A stretch of 17,735 nucleotides of DNA from an uncultured Oscillospiraceae bacterium (GCA_905236265.1 CAJOOV010000054.1:1-17735), one strand, 5' to 3'; shown: positions 1-6,908, numbered from the stretch's first letter. Program-made: numbers and translations. The notes: generated from the letters alone by a model not told the origin.

Positions 1-551
1 ACCACGGTCTCGGAGTTCAGCCCCAGCTCCTTGTAGTTCTCACACTTTGCCTTGGAGGCAGTGTAGACCACGAAGTCAGGCTCAAAGTCAGCCAGCTCCT
101 CAGCGGTGGGCTTGATGAACATGTTGGTCACAAAGTGAGCCTGCCATGCCACCTCCATGATGAAGCGGATGGCCATGCGGGTGTCTTTGTTGGCGCCGCA
201 GAAGGCGTCTACCACATACAGCTTCTTGTTGCAGAGCTGATTTTTGGCCAGATCCTTCACCACCTGCCAGGTTTCCTGCGTCATGGGGTGGTTGTCGTTC
301 TTGTACTCGTCGGAGGTCCACCACACGGTGTCCTTGGAGTTCTCGTCCATGACGATATACTTATCCTTGGGGGAACGGCCGGTGTAGATACCGGTCATCA
401 CGTTGACAGCGCCCAGCTCGGTCACCTGACCGACCTCATAGCCCTCCAGACCTGCCTTGGTCTCCTCGGCAAACAGAGCCTCGTAAGAGGGGTTGTAGAC
501 AATCTCAGAAGTACCGGTGATACCGTACTTGGTCAGATCAATCTTTGCCAT
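1..551 (-). CDS. pckA: Phosphoenolpyruvate carboxykinase (ATP), N-terminal part
   Basis: About 183 N-terminal codons are present; the gene runs off the left edge. The product starts MAKIDLTKYGITGTSEIVYN and contains the substrate-binding segment VNVMTGIYTGRSPKDKYIV, which is characteristic of ATP-dependent PEP carboxykinases. The enzyme interconverts oxaloacetate + ATP and PEP + CO2 + ADP in the cytoplasm. In fermentative anaerobes it often runs in the carboxylating direction toward succinate or propionate; that direction is inferred here. The start at 551 is fixed by an AAGGAGG ribosome binding site a few bases upstream. A good sigma-A promoter lies at 616-644, so it is probably transcribed on its own. 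The P-loop and metal-binding residues fall beyond the window edge and could not be checked. Confidence 0.96.
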   Translation of the reverse strand, partial: MAKIDLTKYGITGTSEIVYNPSYEALFAEETKAGLEGYEVGQVTELGAVNVMTGIYTGRSPKDKYIVMDENSKDTVWWTSDEYKNDNHPMTQETWQVVKDLAKNQLCNKKLYVVDAFCGANKDTRMAIRFIMEVAWQAHFVTNMFIKPTAEELADFEPDFVVYTASKAKCENYKELGLNSETV

Positions 552-615
552 AGTATTACTTCCTCCTTGTTGACTTGGATTGTGGGTTTCCTCACCCACT
601 TCTTCCAGTGTGTGA

Positions 616-644
616 ATTATAACAAATCGTTCGTTCTGCCGCAA
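616..644 (-). promoter_or_regulatory. pckA sigma-A promoter
   Basis: On the minus strand, TTGCGG (644-639), a 17-bp spacer and a perfect TATAAT (621-616) precede pckA. This predicts a leader of roughly 60 nt ending in the AAGGAGG ribosome binding site. Confidence 0.75.
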
Positions 645-658
645 GCCGATTCCTGCGG

Positions 659-686
659 AAAAGGAGCGGGTTTTCCCTCTCCTTTT
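659..686 (-). terminator. Terminator of the transporter gene
   Basis: A 12-bp stem (AAAAGGAGcGGG / CCCtCTCCTTTT, one mismatch) with a TTTT loop lies 25 bp past the transporter stop codon. Both strands end in short T runs, so it could work in either direction. It separates the transporter gene from the pckA promoter. Confidence 0.75.
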
Positions 687-710
687 TGTCTAAAATGACC
701 AGATTTTACC

Positions 711-1985
711 TTAACTCCAAAGAAACCAGTTAAATAAATATCCTACCGTAACTGCGGTGAGGGTGAAGGGAACGCCGATGCGCATAAAATCACGCCCGGT
801 TACCTGATACCCAGCCCGGTTCAGGATTCCGATGGCGGCGATGTTTGCGCTTGCGCCGATAGGCGTCAGATTCCCTCCCAGCGTCGCACCGGTGAGTAGT
901 CCGAAATAGAGCAGAATCGGATTTGTGTTCATCATAGCGGCTATGCTCGATACCACCGGGAGCATCGTTGCCACATAGGGGATATTATCCACAAAGGCGG
1001 AGATCAGCACACTGCCCCAGACAATCATGGTGTACATCAAAAAAGGATTGTTTCCGCCGAAACGGACAATCTGGGCAGCGATCAGGTCAACCACTCCGGC
1101 GTTGGTGATTCCGCCTATGACCACAAACAGTCCCGCCAGAAGGATCAGGGTAGCATAGTCAATCTCCCGCAGAGCAGTCATAAGCACCCGCAGGCTGCGC
1201 TCCCTGATGAGTCCCCGGACAATGCCGACGATGCACAGTGCCATGCAGATCACGCCGTTGGTTATGTCCGGCTTTTCAGGCACAAAAGAGGCACAGATCA
1301 GCAGCAGGACCGTGCATAACAGCAGATATGTGGGAAAAAAATCCTTTACCGGGGTGAGCGCAGGGACAGAGATCGGCTCTTTATCCCTTCGGAAGAGAAT
1401 CATAATCACAGGAACGGTTGCAATGGCGCCCAGCTCCACTGCCCAGAAAATACCGGCTCTTCCCTGCAGCACAAAAAAATCCAGAAAGCTTAAATGGGCA
1501 TAGCCGCCCAGCATGATGGAGGTGGTATCTCCCACCAGTGTCGCCGCCCCCTGCAGATTTGAGGAGACGGAGATGGTAATCAGCATGGGAACCGGGGAGG
1601 TATTCAGCTTTTTACAGATTGCCAGCGCAACAGGAGCAATCATCAGCACGGTTGCCACATTGTCTACAAAGGCGCTGACAGCTCCTGCAAAGAGGCTGAT
1701 GGATACCGCCGCCCACTGCGCATTCCTGCACTTGGACAGGAGCAGATCGGCAATGCGGCTGGGCATTTTGGAATCAATGAAGAGTGCAACAGTGCCCATG
1801 GTGCCTGCCAGCATCAGCAGTACATTCCAGTCTATGGCATCTGCCACCTGACTGAGGGGCATCATGCCCAGCGTCACAAAGATACAGGCTGAGCCGGCTG
1901 CCACAAGAAACCGCCAGCTTTGAAAGGCAATCATTAGCATGTAGGTGATGAAAAACAAAACCAGCGCTAAGGTTGTTTCATTCAT
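711..1985 (-). CDS. ArsB/NhaD-type (IT superfamily) membrane transporter, riboswitch-controlled, candidate Mn2+ exporter
   Basis: This is a 424-residue polytopic membrane protein, nearly all hydrophobic, with about 10-12 predicted segments. Two inverted-repeat halves are visible. Residues 105-109 and 330-334 both read AFVDN and both are followed by a hydrophobic helix. Each half also has a Gly/Asn/Thr-rich loop (NLQGAATLVGDTTSIM and ATLGGNLTPIGASANI). This is the pattern of the citrate/arsenite/Na+-H+ antiporter-like permeases (PF03600 type). The start at 1985 (MNETTLAL) has an upstream AAGGGG; a longer reading would start inside the leader structure and is rejected. Substrate cannot be read from the protein. 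The yybP-ykoY riboswitch in its leader suggests manganese, probably efflux. Arsenite, Na+ or a dicarboxylate are alternatives. It is monocistronic. Confidence 0.88.
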   Translation of the reverse strand: MNETTLALVLFFITYMLMIAFQSWRFLVAAGSACIFVTLGMMPLSQVADAIDWNVLLMLAGTMGTVALFIDSKMPSRIADLLLSKCRNAQWAAVSISLFAGAVSAFVDNVATVLMIAPVALAICKKLNTSPVPMLITISVSSNLQGAATLVGDTTSIMLGGYAHLSFLDFFVLQGRAGIFWAVELGAIATVPVIMILFRRDKEPISVPALTPVKDFFPTYLLLCTVLLLICASFVPEKPDITNGVICMALCIVGIVRGLIRERSLRVLMTALREIDYATLILLAGLFVVIGGITNAGVVDLIAAQIVRFGGNNPFLMYTMIVWGSVLISAFVDNIPYVATMLPVVSSIAAMMNTNPILLYFGLLTGATLGGNLTPIGASANIAAIGILNRAGYQVTGRDFMRIGVPFTLTAVTVGYLFNWFLWS

Positions 1986-2001
1986 TGAAATACCCCTTTC
2001 C

Positions 2002-2067
2002 AAAATAAGAGCGAGACTTCTACCACGCAGGATTTCCAAAACTCTGCGTGATAAAAGTCTCGCTCTT
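2002..2067 (-). terminator. Riboswitch expression platform: long intrinsic terminator
   Basis: On the minus strand a 24-bp uninterrupted stem with two G-U pairs (2067-2044 with 2030-2007) closes a 13-nt loop. TTATTTT follows at 2008-2002, just upstream of the transporter's ribosome binding site. The 5' arm contains GAGCGAGACTTTT, which is also the 3' strand of riboswitch helix P1, so the two folds exclude each other. Ligand-stabilised P1 should prevent the terminator, giving a transcription-ON switch. Confidence 0.85.
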
Positions 2068-2147
2068 TGACAGTGCATCCGGCCTCTCGGCGTGATGACG
2101 AACACACTGACATCCCGGCCTTGCCGGAATGTGAACTACTCCCTTTT
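2053..2147 (-). promoter_or_regulatory. yybP-ykoY family (Mn2+) riboswitch aptamer
   Basis: Read on the minus strand. P1 pairs AAAAG (2147-2143) with CTTTT (2057-2053). The conserved GGGAGTAG follows at 2143-2136. One arm is a 10-bp helix (2132-2123 with 2119-2110). The other starts CAGTG (2109-2105), pairs with CACTG (2075-2071), and holds the conserved loop segments GTCATCA (2099-2093) and CCGGATGC (2082-2075). The aptamer ends in AGCGAGACTTTT. These elements and their order match what I know of the yybP-ykoY consensus, in which two loops dock and bind Mn2+. No covariance search was possible. Confidence 0.87.
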
Positions 2148-2157
2148 GTCGGGTGTG

Positions 2158-2186
2158 AATATATCACAGCCCAAGGGAAAATGCAA
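2158..2186 (-). promoter_or_regulatory. Promoter of the riboswitch-transporter unit
   Basis: On the minus strand, TTGCAT (2186-2181), a 17-bp spacer ending in an extended -10 TG, and TATATT (2163-2158). It lies directly after the proB stop codon and places the start of transcription a few bases before the aptamer. The -35 region sits in a short repeated AAGGGAAAA tract (2174-2200, + strand). Confidence 0.75.
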
Positions 2187-2202
2187 GGGAAAAAGGGAAG
2201 CT

Positions 2203-3009
2203 TTATCGTCCGGAGACAAATCTGGTGCCCACTTCCCTGCCCTGAACGATCTCGTACAGGGCATCCATTCGGGCACTGTTGGTGAGAACAAGGTCGATTC
2301 CCATTGCGTTGGCGGTTTTTGCAGCGTCCAGCTTGGTGAGCATACCGCCTGTGCCCCACTTGCTGCCTACGCCTCCCGCCATTTGGTAGATTTCCTCGGT
2401 GATTTCGTCCACCCGGTGAATCAGTCTGGCCTCCGGGTGCCTGTGAGGGTCAGCGTCATAAAGCCCGTCAATGTCGCTGAGAATCACCAGCAGATCGGCA
2501 CGGCACAGCCCTGCCACGATGGCAGACAGCGTGTCGTTATCGCCCAGCACCTTGCCCTCCCCTGTCTCAATTTCCGCAGAGGAGACAGAGTCGTTTTCAT
2601 TCACCACCGGGATGACCCCCAGCCCGATCAGGGCAGAAAAGGTACCGGAGAGGTGGCTCCGGCGCACCGGGTCAACCACGTCCTCCCCGGTGAGCAGTAC
2701 CTGCGCTACCGTCTGGCCGTAGTCGCCGAAAAACTTATCATACAGGTGCATCATCTCGCACTGCCCCACAGCGGCGGCCGCCTGCTTCATGCGAAGCTGA
2801 GTGGGACGGGAGGAGAGCCCCAGCTTTCCCGTGCCGATCCCGATGGCACCGGAGGAGACCAGAATCACCTCGTGTCCCATTCCCTTTAAATCCGACAGCG
2901 TGCGGGCCAGCAGATCCATATTGCGCAGATTCAATGTCCCTGTGCTGCGTGTCAGGCTGGAGGTTCCCACCTTGACCACAAGGCGCAGGTTCCGGCTTAA
3001 TTCGTCCAT
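2203..3009 (-). CDS. proB: Glutamate 5-kinase, short form without PUA domain
   Basis: The 268-residue product catalyses the first step of proline synthesis, phosphorylating L-glutamate to glutamyl 5-phosphate. Amino-acid-kinase motifs run in order: VVKVGTSSLT (11-20), VSSGAIGIG (51-59), VNENDSVS, GDNDTLSA, and LSDIDGLYDADP. A Lys-containing GSKWGTGGMLTKLDAA segment lies near the C-terminus. The protein ends after the kinase domain, whereas the E. coli enzyme (about 367 residues) continues into a PUA domain; short forms are known. The start at 3009 gives the canonical KVGTSSLT spacing and has a GGGGAG upstream. proA, its usual partner, is not adjacent here. No clear terminator follows, so some read-through into the riboswitch leader is possible. 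Confidence 0.96.
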   Translation of the reverse strand: MDELSRNLRLVVKVGTSSLTRSTGTLNLRNMDLLARTLSDLKGMGHEVILVSSGAIGIGTGKLGLSSRPTQLRMKQAAAAVGQCEMMHLYDKFFGDYGQTVAQVLLTGEDVVDPVRRSHLSGTFSALIGLGVIPVVNENDSVSSAEIETGEGKVLGDNDTLSAIVAGLCRADLLVILSDIDGLYDADPHRHPEARLIHRVDEITEEIYQMAGGVGSKWGTGGMLTKLDAAKTANAMGIDLVLTNSARMDALYEIVQGREVGTRFVSGR

Positions 3010-3068
3010 GCCGCTCTCTTCTCCCCTTCCACACCCGAATCAGGGGGTGTTGTCTCTATACCTGACAA

Positions 3069-3097
3069 ACAATACCACAACTATCCCTTCGTGGCAA
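3069..3097 (-). promoter_or_regulatory. proB promoter
   Basis: On the minus strand, TTGCCA (3097-3092), a 17-bp spacer and TATTGT (3074-3069), 60 bp before the proB start codon. Confidence 0.6.
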
Positions 3098-3108
3098 GTC
3101 CCGAACGG

Positions 3109-3147
3109 AAAAACGCCGCCTGCATCTCTCAAAGACACAAGGCGGCG
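3109..3147 (-). terminator. Terminator after the HMA gene
   Basis: On the minus strand, CGCCGCCT (3147-3140) pairs with AGGCGGCG (3121-3114) and is followed directly by TTTTT (3113-3109). It lies just past the HMA stop codon at 3165 and upstream of the proB promoter. Confidence 0.8.
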
Positions 3148-3164
3148 AAGGGAACTGCCCGGCT

Positions 3165-3416
3165 TTAAAAGCCAAATAGACCCCGCTTTTGATAGGGCTT
3201 GGACTGAGCGCTCAGGCAGGTATAGCCTGTCTGGGCAATGGCGGCTTTGACCTGCTCCAAATCCACCGACTGCTCTGTCAGAAAGCTGGCCTCCCCCTTT
3301 TTATGGGATGAGCTGACCTTTTTCGCATGAGGCACGGCTTTGCGGATAGCATCGTTTACATGCGCTTCGCACATCCCGCACATCATCCCGTCAATCTTCA
3401 GCACAACCTGTTCCAT
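3165..3416 (-). CDS. Heavy-metal-associated (HMA) domain protein, copper-chaperone-like
   Basis: This 83-residue protein is one ferredoxin-like HMA domain. The metal loop GMMCGMCEAHV carries Cys13 and Cys16 in an MxCxxC arrangement, the site that binds Cu(I) or other soft metals in CopZ- and MerP-type proteins. The short tail (about 72-83) is basic and hydrophobic. There is no signal peptide, so it should be cytoplasmic. No P-type ATPase or CopY/CsoR gene is adjacent. It is divergent from DUF3793-flavodoxin, with back-to-back promoters that share a CTAAC element, which suggests common metal-dependent control. The metal is not known; copper is the default for the fold. The start at 3416 has an AGGAGG-like site upstream. 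Confidence 0.88.
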   Translation of the reverse strand: MEQVVLKIDGMMCGMCEAHVNDAIRKAVPHAKKVSSSHKKGEASFLTEQSVDLEQVKAAIAQTGYTCLSAQSKPYQKRGLFGF

Positions 3417-3469
3417 TGTCCCGATTCCTCCTGTCTTGTATCCCTTACTTTGAGATGATTTCGATTGTT

Positions 3470-3498
3470 AGAATAATCTATCTTCAATGGTTTGTCAA
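3470..3498 (-). promoter_or_regulatory. HMA gene promoter
   Basis: On the minus strand, perfect TTGACA (3498-3493), a 17-bp spacer and TATTCT (3475-3470). The -10 runs directly into CTAACAATCG, which resembles the operator-like dyad of the opposing promoter. Confidence 0.8.
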
Positions 3499-3526
3499 TA
3501 GACAGAGACAAAACTGCAAATGAGGC

Positions 3527-3555
3527 TTGACAAATCAGAAGAGTTGCTGTATGCT
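3527..3555 (+). promoter_or_regulatory. DUF3793-flavodoxin operon promoter
   Basis: Perfect TTGACA (3527-3532), a 17-bp spacer and TATGCT (3550-3555). The predicted leader is about 110 nt. Confidence 0.82.
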
Positions 3556-3567
3556 AACCATAGTTAG
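3554..3567. promoter_or_regulatory. Candidate operator dyad CTAAC-N4-GTTAG
   Basis: A perfect inverted repeat, CTAACCATAGTTAG, overlaps the 3' edge of the -10 and the predicted transcription start of the DUF3793 operon. The position fits a repressor site. The related sequence CTAACAATCG sits at the same place in the opposing promoter (3474-3465, minus strand). A metalloregulator of the DtxR or Fur type would fit the gene content, but the regulator is not in this window. Confidence 0.5.
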
Positions 3568-3594
3568 AAACATATAACTTATAGAATATACAGA

Positions 3595-3620
3595 ATCCGC
3601 CAGTATAATACACGGCGGAT
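3595..3620 (+). other. 5' leader hairpin of the DUF3793 operon
   Basis: ATCCGCC (3595-3601) and GGCGGAT (3614-3620) can form a 7-bp stem with a 12-nt AT-rich loop inside the leader. No T run follows, so it is not a terminator; it might affect stability or translation. Confidence 0.4.
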
Positions 3621-3672
3621 CAATCAAACTAACACTGAGCAGAAAAACAGATGCAGGAAGGGATGAAAACGC

Positions 3673-4221
3673 ATGGAGGACTACCTGATCGAGTTTGCCT
3701 CCCCCACCCTTGCCTCTTTGAAGGCAGGGAGTCTGTTCAACTATGCCTATCCCTCGGAGGAAGAATTAACGCAGGAGATGGAGCGTTGGAACGCTGTACT
3801 GAGCAAAAAGGGCGTCCGGCTCCGCCTGCTGCGCCTGCGCAATGGCCGGGCGCTGATCTACCTGTACCGGGCAAGTCAGATGCAGGAGAGAATGAGAAAC
3901 CCGGAAATCCAGCGCTTTCTCCGCCGCTGCGGCTATTGCACCTTTGCGCTGCAGGATGTGCTGCAGCATCTGGAGGAAAGGGTTCAGGGCGAAGGGGAAT
4001 TTCCCCATGAGATCGGTATTTTTCTTGGCTATCCTTTGGAGGATGTGGTGGGGTTTATCCGCTGCAAGGGTTGCGGGTATAAATGCGCCGGGCTTTGGAA
4101 GGTATATGGAGATGAAGAGCAGGCAAAGCGGTGCTTCGCAGAGTACGCCAAATGCAGAAGCATATACCGCAGTCTATGGCGTGGCGGGAAGTCAGTCGAA
4201 CAGCTCACTGTGGCTGTATGA
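3673..4221 (+). CDS. DUF3793 family protein
   Basis: The 182-residue soluble protein has no signal peptide or membrane segment. It shows the features I associate with DUF3793: an N-terminal phase with YLYR (about 63-66), a central GYCTFALQDVLQHL, and the signature FPHEIGIFLGYPLEDVVGFI. A Cys-rich stretch (CKGCGYKCAG) is followed by WKVYGDEEQAKRCFAEYAKC. The Cys spacing would allow metal or FeS binding, which is inference. The biochemical function of the family is unknown. It is the first gene of an operon with flavodoxin, 27 bp apart, and I recall DUF3793 genes often sitting next to flavodoxins or ferrous-iron transport genes. The start at 3673 has AAGGGATG upstream; the ATG at 3651 is in another frame. 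Confidence 0.85.
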   Translation: MEDYLIEFASPTLASLKAGSLFNYAYPSEEELTQEMERWNAVLSKKGVRLRLLRLRNGRALIYLYRASQMQERMRNPEIQRFLRRCGYCTFALQDVLQHLEERVQGEGEFPHEIGIFLGYPLEDVVGFIRCKGCGYKCAGLWKVYGDEEQAKRCFAEYAKCRSIYRSLWRGGKSVEQLTVAV

Positions 4222-4248
4222 CATATTTTATGGAAATGAGGTAATCGT

Positions 4249-4671
4249 ATGAGCAAAGTAGCGGTCGTTTATTGGAGCGGCACAGGCAACACACAGCAGA
4301 TGGCAGATCTGGTGGCCGAGGGAGCGAAAAGCGCAGGCGCTGAGGTCAGCACCTTTACCAGCGCCGACTTCTCCCCGGAGCAGATGGACAGCTTTGATGC
4401 AGTGGCTTTCGGATGCCCTGCCATGGGCTCTGAGCAGCTGGAGGAAAGCGAATTTGAGCCCATGTTCAATGAGTGCGAGGGCAAGCTGAAGGACAAGAAG
4501 ATCGGGCTTTTCGGCTCCTACGGCTGGGGCGACGGAGAGTGGATGCGCACATGGGAGGATACCTGCCGCAGCGACGGGGCATATCTGGTCATGGATGGCG
4601 TGATCTGCAACGATGCCCCCGCAGGGGATGCGGAGGATGAGTGCAAGGCGCTGGGTGCGGCGCTTGCCTGA
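4249..4671 (+). CDS. Flavodoxin
   Basis: The 140-residue protein is a short-chain flavodoxin that carries one FMN and shuttles low-potential electrons, often replacing ferredoxin when iron is scarce. The FMN phosphate loop is WSGTGNTQQMA (about 9-19). FGCPAMGSEQLEE (about 54-66) and GSYGWGDGEWMRTW (about 88-101) supply the loops that flank the isoalloxazine ring. The C-terminal half is strongly acidic, as is usual for a docking surface. It follows the DUF3793 gene by 27 bp with GAGG seven bases before the start, and a strong terminator comes immediately after it. Iron-responsive control through the 3554-3567 dyad is possible but unproven. Confidence 0.95.
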   Translation: MSKVAVVYWSGTGNTQQMADLVAEGAKSAGAEVSTFTSADFSPEQMDSFDAVAFGCPAMGSEQLEESEFEPMFNECEGKLKDKKIGLFGSYGWGDGEWMRTWEDTCRSDGAYLVMDGVICNDAPAGDAEDECKALGAALA

Positions 4672-4683
4672 TAAGGACTGACA

Positions 4684-4714
4684 AAACCCCCACCGGTTTT
4701 ACCGGTGGGGGTTT
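4684..4714. terminator. Bidirectional terminator between flavodoxin and the O-antigen ligase-like gene
   Basis: A perfect 14-bp stem (AAACCCCCACCGGT / ACCGGTGGGGGTTT) has a 3-nt loop. Both strands end in T runs. It lies between two convergent genes, 13 bp after the flavodoxin stop and 18 bp past the opposing stop codon at 4732. Confidence 0.9.
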
Positions 4715-4731
4715 GCTATAGGCTGGTTCTT

Positions 4732-6765
4732 TCATCCCTGAGCGTCAGTGCCCTGTTGATTCACATACTCTGACGGTTCATCATCGCCGTATTCCTCAAC
4801 GTCCTGCATGGGGTCTTCGTCATAGGGCAGCTCGTCCTCGAAAGACGCTCCGTCCTCCCCGTAGTCCTCGTCCACGTAGACAACCTCAGGATTCTGGGTC
4901 GGCTCGTTATCATAGGGCTCCTCCGCCTCAGAACCCTCCCCGTATGAATCATCCGTGCCGCCGTCCTCCGGCTCCACGATTACATCAGGCTGCTCTGAAC
5001 CCTCGGACTCCATCACCGGCGCTTCGCCCTGAGGGGCGGCATACGCCTCTTCCTGACCATAATAGGCTCCGCTGGGTTCCGAGTCTATATCACTGAAGTC
5101 CAGATCCTGCCTCTGCTGAGATTCGCTGTCCCACTCCTGGGGCTGTTCGTCATAATCCAACGGTTCGCCGGCGGGTGCCTCCTCCCTTTCCTCCGGCTCT
5201 GCCTCTGCGTTCTCCGACGCAGGCTTCTGGACAGTGAGGCGCTGGGGGCAGTACTCCTGCTTTTCCTTTTTCTTTTGGAAGTACAGGATTCTGACCTCGC
5301 ATTCCTCGCAGGAAAGGGTCAGATTTCCCGCCAGCAGACAGAAAACAAAGGAGATAAAGCCCAGATGGTTGCTCATCAAAGACTCACCCACACCGCAGAC
5401 CAGCAGTGCGCAGACCAGCCCCGCCTGAGCCTTTACATGGGAGGAAACCGCTTCGTTGTCACTGAAATAGCACTTCATCATGCGAATCAGCATGGCGATC
5501 ACCAGAGCAAGATAGATCAGCATTCCCGGCAATCCGCCCACCATAAACTGCTGGAGGAGATGATTGTGCATATGGGACATATCCTCCGGGACACCCTGTT
5601 CCATCAGATGCGCCGTCAGCGCCGTGTCATCCTGACCGAAAACGATCGCTGCAGTACCGTTGCCCATGGCTGAGGGGGCAATTGCCCAGATGTCGCTGCG
5701 CCTCCACTGGGTCTCGGTTTCCGGCTGTGCGGTCTCCTCTGGAATCACCTGCTCCTGCACAGCATCCGCCGATGCCCACTGATCGTCCGAAGCCTGCACG
5801 ATAACGGTAACGCCTGTTTCACGGCTCTCCGGCTCCTCAGTGAGCTCTGTTTCCTGCCGGGAGGGCAGGGAGACAAAACCGGAAAGGGCGCTGTTCAGCA
5901 GCCGGAAGCCCATATAGAAACAAACGCACAGCGCCAACGAAAGCAGAATCACCAGCACATTGCGAAGGATGCGCCCTGCCTGCCTCATCACACCCCTCAG
6001 ACCGATGCCCACTGCCATGGCAAGGCAGAGGGCTGCGGCGGCATTGTTGAGCCTGCTTTTTGCCATGGCGATATTGACGATACACAGGGGGAGGAAGGGG
6101 ATGGCAAGAATCCGCCAGACCAGTCCTTTCTTCTTGAAACACTGATTCAGGATCAAACCGATTCCGATGACAAAGAAGGTCGCCGCAACGGTTCTGTTGG
6201 CTTTGTAATACGCAAAGAATACACAGACGGGGTTCCTGTTGCCCGCATCCCCTGCGGCAAGCTGGACAAGCCCAGACTCAGCAGGCAGCAGACCAAAGCC
6301 CAGTATCAGGTTGACGCTGCCCCAGATGGTGAGCGCCAAAACAACAATCACAGTTAATACGTTCAGGAGGATTCTGCGCTCTTTCTGCGAGAGCATATAC
6401 GGCGCACAGAAGGCGGCCAGCATCATAAGAGACCAGAAGACGCTGCTGTTATACGACCAGCCGGTGCTGCCGTTTAAAATGTGGGCGGCAACCATCCAGC
6501 AAACGTTTTGCAGCATCAGCTTCAGCTCGAAGGAACGCTTGGGAGGCAGATAACGGATCGTCATCAGAAAAAGCACTACGCCCACAACGGATATGGCCGA
6601 ACCCGTCACCGGGGTCATCTGGGGCGGCATGGCCTTTTCCATCAACAGCCACATGCCCATCACAAAGATCAGGCAGCACAGCACCCAAGGCAGCACAAGC
6701 CTGTCACACCATCTGGAACGCTCTACCAATGTATATTCATCAGCCGGCTTTCTGATTTCAACCAT
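4732..6765 (-). CDS. O-antigen ligase/polymerase-like (Wzy/WaaL-type) membrane protein with long acidic tail
   Basis: The 677-residue protein has about ten membrane segments in its first 500 residues. A large polar outer loop (roughly residues 290-400) is rich in Glu, Gln and Thr. It is followed by DMSHMHNHLLQQFMVGGLPG, the His/Asn motif typical of the Wzy_C/O-antigen ligase family. Such proteins join or polymerise lipid-linked glycans at the outer face of the membrane. After the last helix comes CEECEVRILYFQKKK and then about 170 residues very rich in Glu, Asp, Pro, Gln and Tyr, with no hydrophobic segment, predicted to be cytoplasmic and disordered. No glycosyltransferases are adjacent, so the glycan is unknown. 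The start at 6765 (MVEIRKPADE) has GGGGG nine bases upstream. An in-frame ATG at 6864 would add 33 residues and lies closer to the promoter, so the start is uncertain. Confidence 0.8.
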   Translation of the reverse strand: MVEIRKPADEYTLVERSRWCDRLVLPWVLCCLIFVMGMWLLMEKAMPPQMTPVTGSAISVVGVVLFLMTIRYLPPKRSFELKLMLQNVCWMVAAHILNGSTGWSYNSSVFWSLMMLAAFCAPYMLSQKERRILLNVLTVIVVLALTIWGSVNLILGFGLLPAESGLVQLAAGDAGNRNPVCVFFAYYKANRTVAATFFVIGIGLILNQCFKKKGLVWRILAIPFLPLCIVNIAMAKSRLNNAAAALCLAMAVGIGLRGVMRQAGRILRNVLVILLSLALCVCFYMGFRLLNSALSGFVSLPSRQETELTEEPESRETGVTVIVQASDDQWASADAVQEQVIPEETAQPETETQWRRSDIWAIAPSAMGNGTAAIVFGQDDTALTAHLMEQGVPEDMSHMHNHLLQQFMVGGLPGMLIYLALVIAMLIRMMKCYFSDNEAVSSHVKAQAGLVCALLVCGVGESLMSNHLGFISFVFCLLAGNLTLSCEECEVRILYFQKKKEKQEYCPQRLTVQKPASENAEAEPEEREEAPAGEPLDYDEQPQEWDSESQQRQDLDFSDIDSEPSGAYYGQEEAYAAPQGEAPVMESEGSEQPDVIVEPEDGGTDDSYGEGSEAEEPYDNEPTQNPEVVYVDEDYGEDGASFEDELPYDEDPMQDVEEYGDDEPSEYVNQQGTDAQG

Positions 6766-6908
6766 TGCCGCAAACCCCCATTTTTCAACATAAAAGCCCG
6801 ATGCGCTGCCAAAAACAGGCAATAGACATGCGCCTCTCCCCCGCTTTAGCGGAAATGCAGACATCAGCGCAGAAACCTCTCACTGTACTCCATATAAAAC
6901 CTTACTAA

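Noticed and set aside
1986..2105. Longer start for the transporter at 2105
   Set aside because: The extra 40 residues are encoded by the riboswitch and terminator hairpin, are Arg-rich and unrelated to the family; the ribosome binding site is before 1985.
2172..2200. Short repeated AAGGGAAAA tract after proB, considered as a CRISPR-like or iteron array
   Set aside because: There are only about three imperfect copies within 30 bp, next to a promoter; too few and too short for an array.
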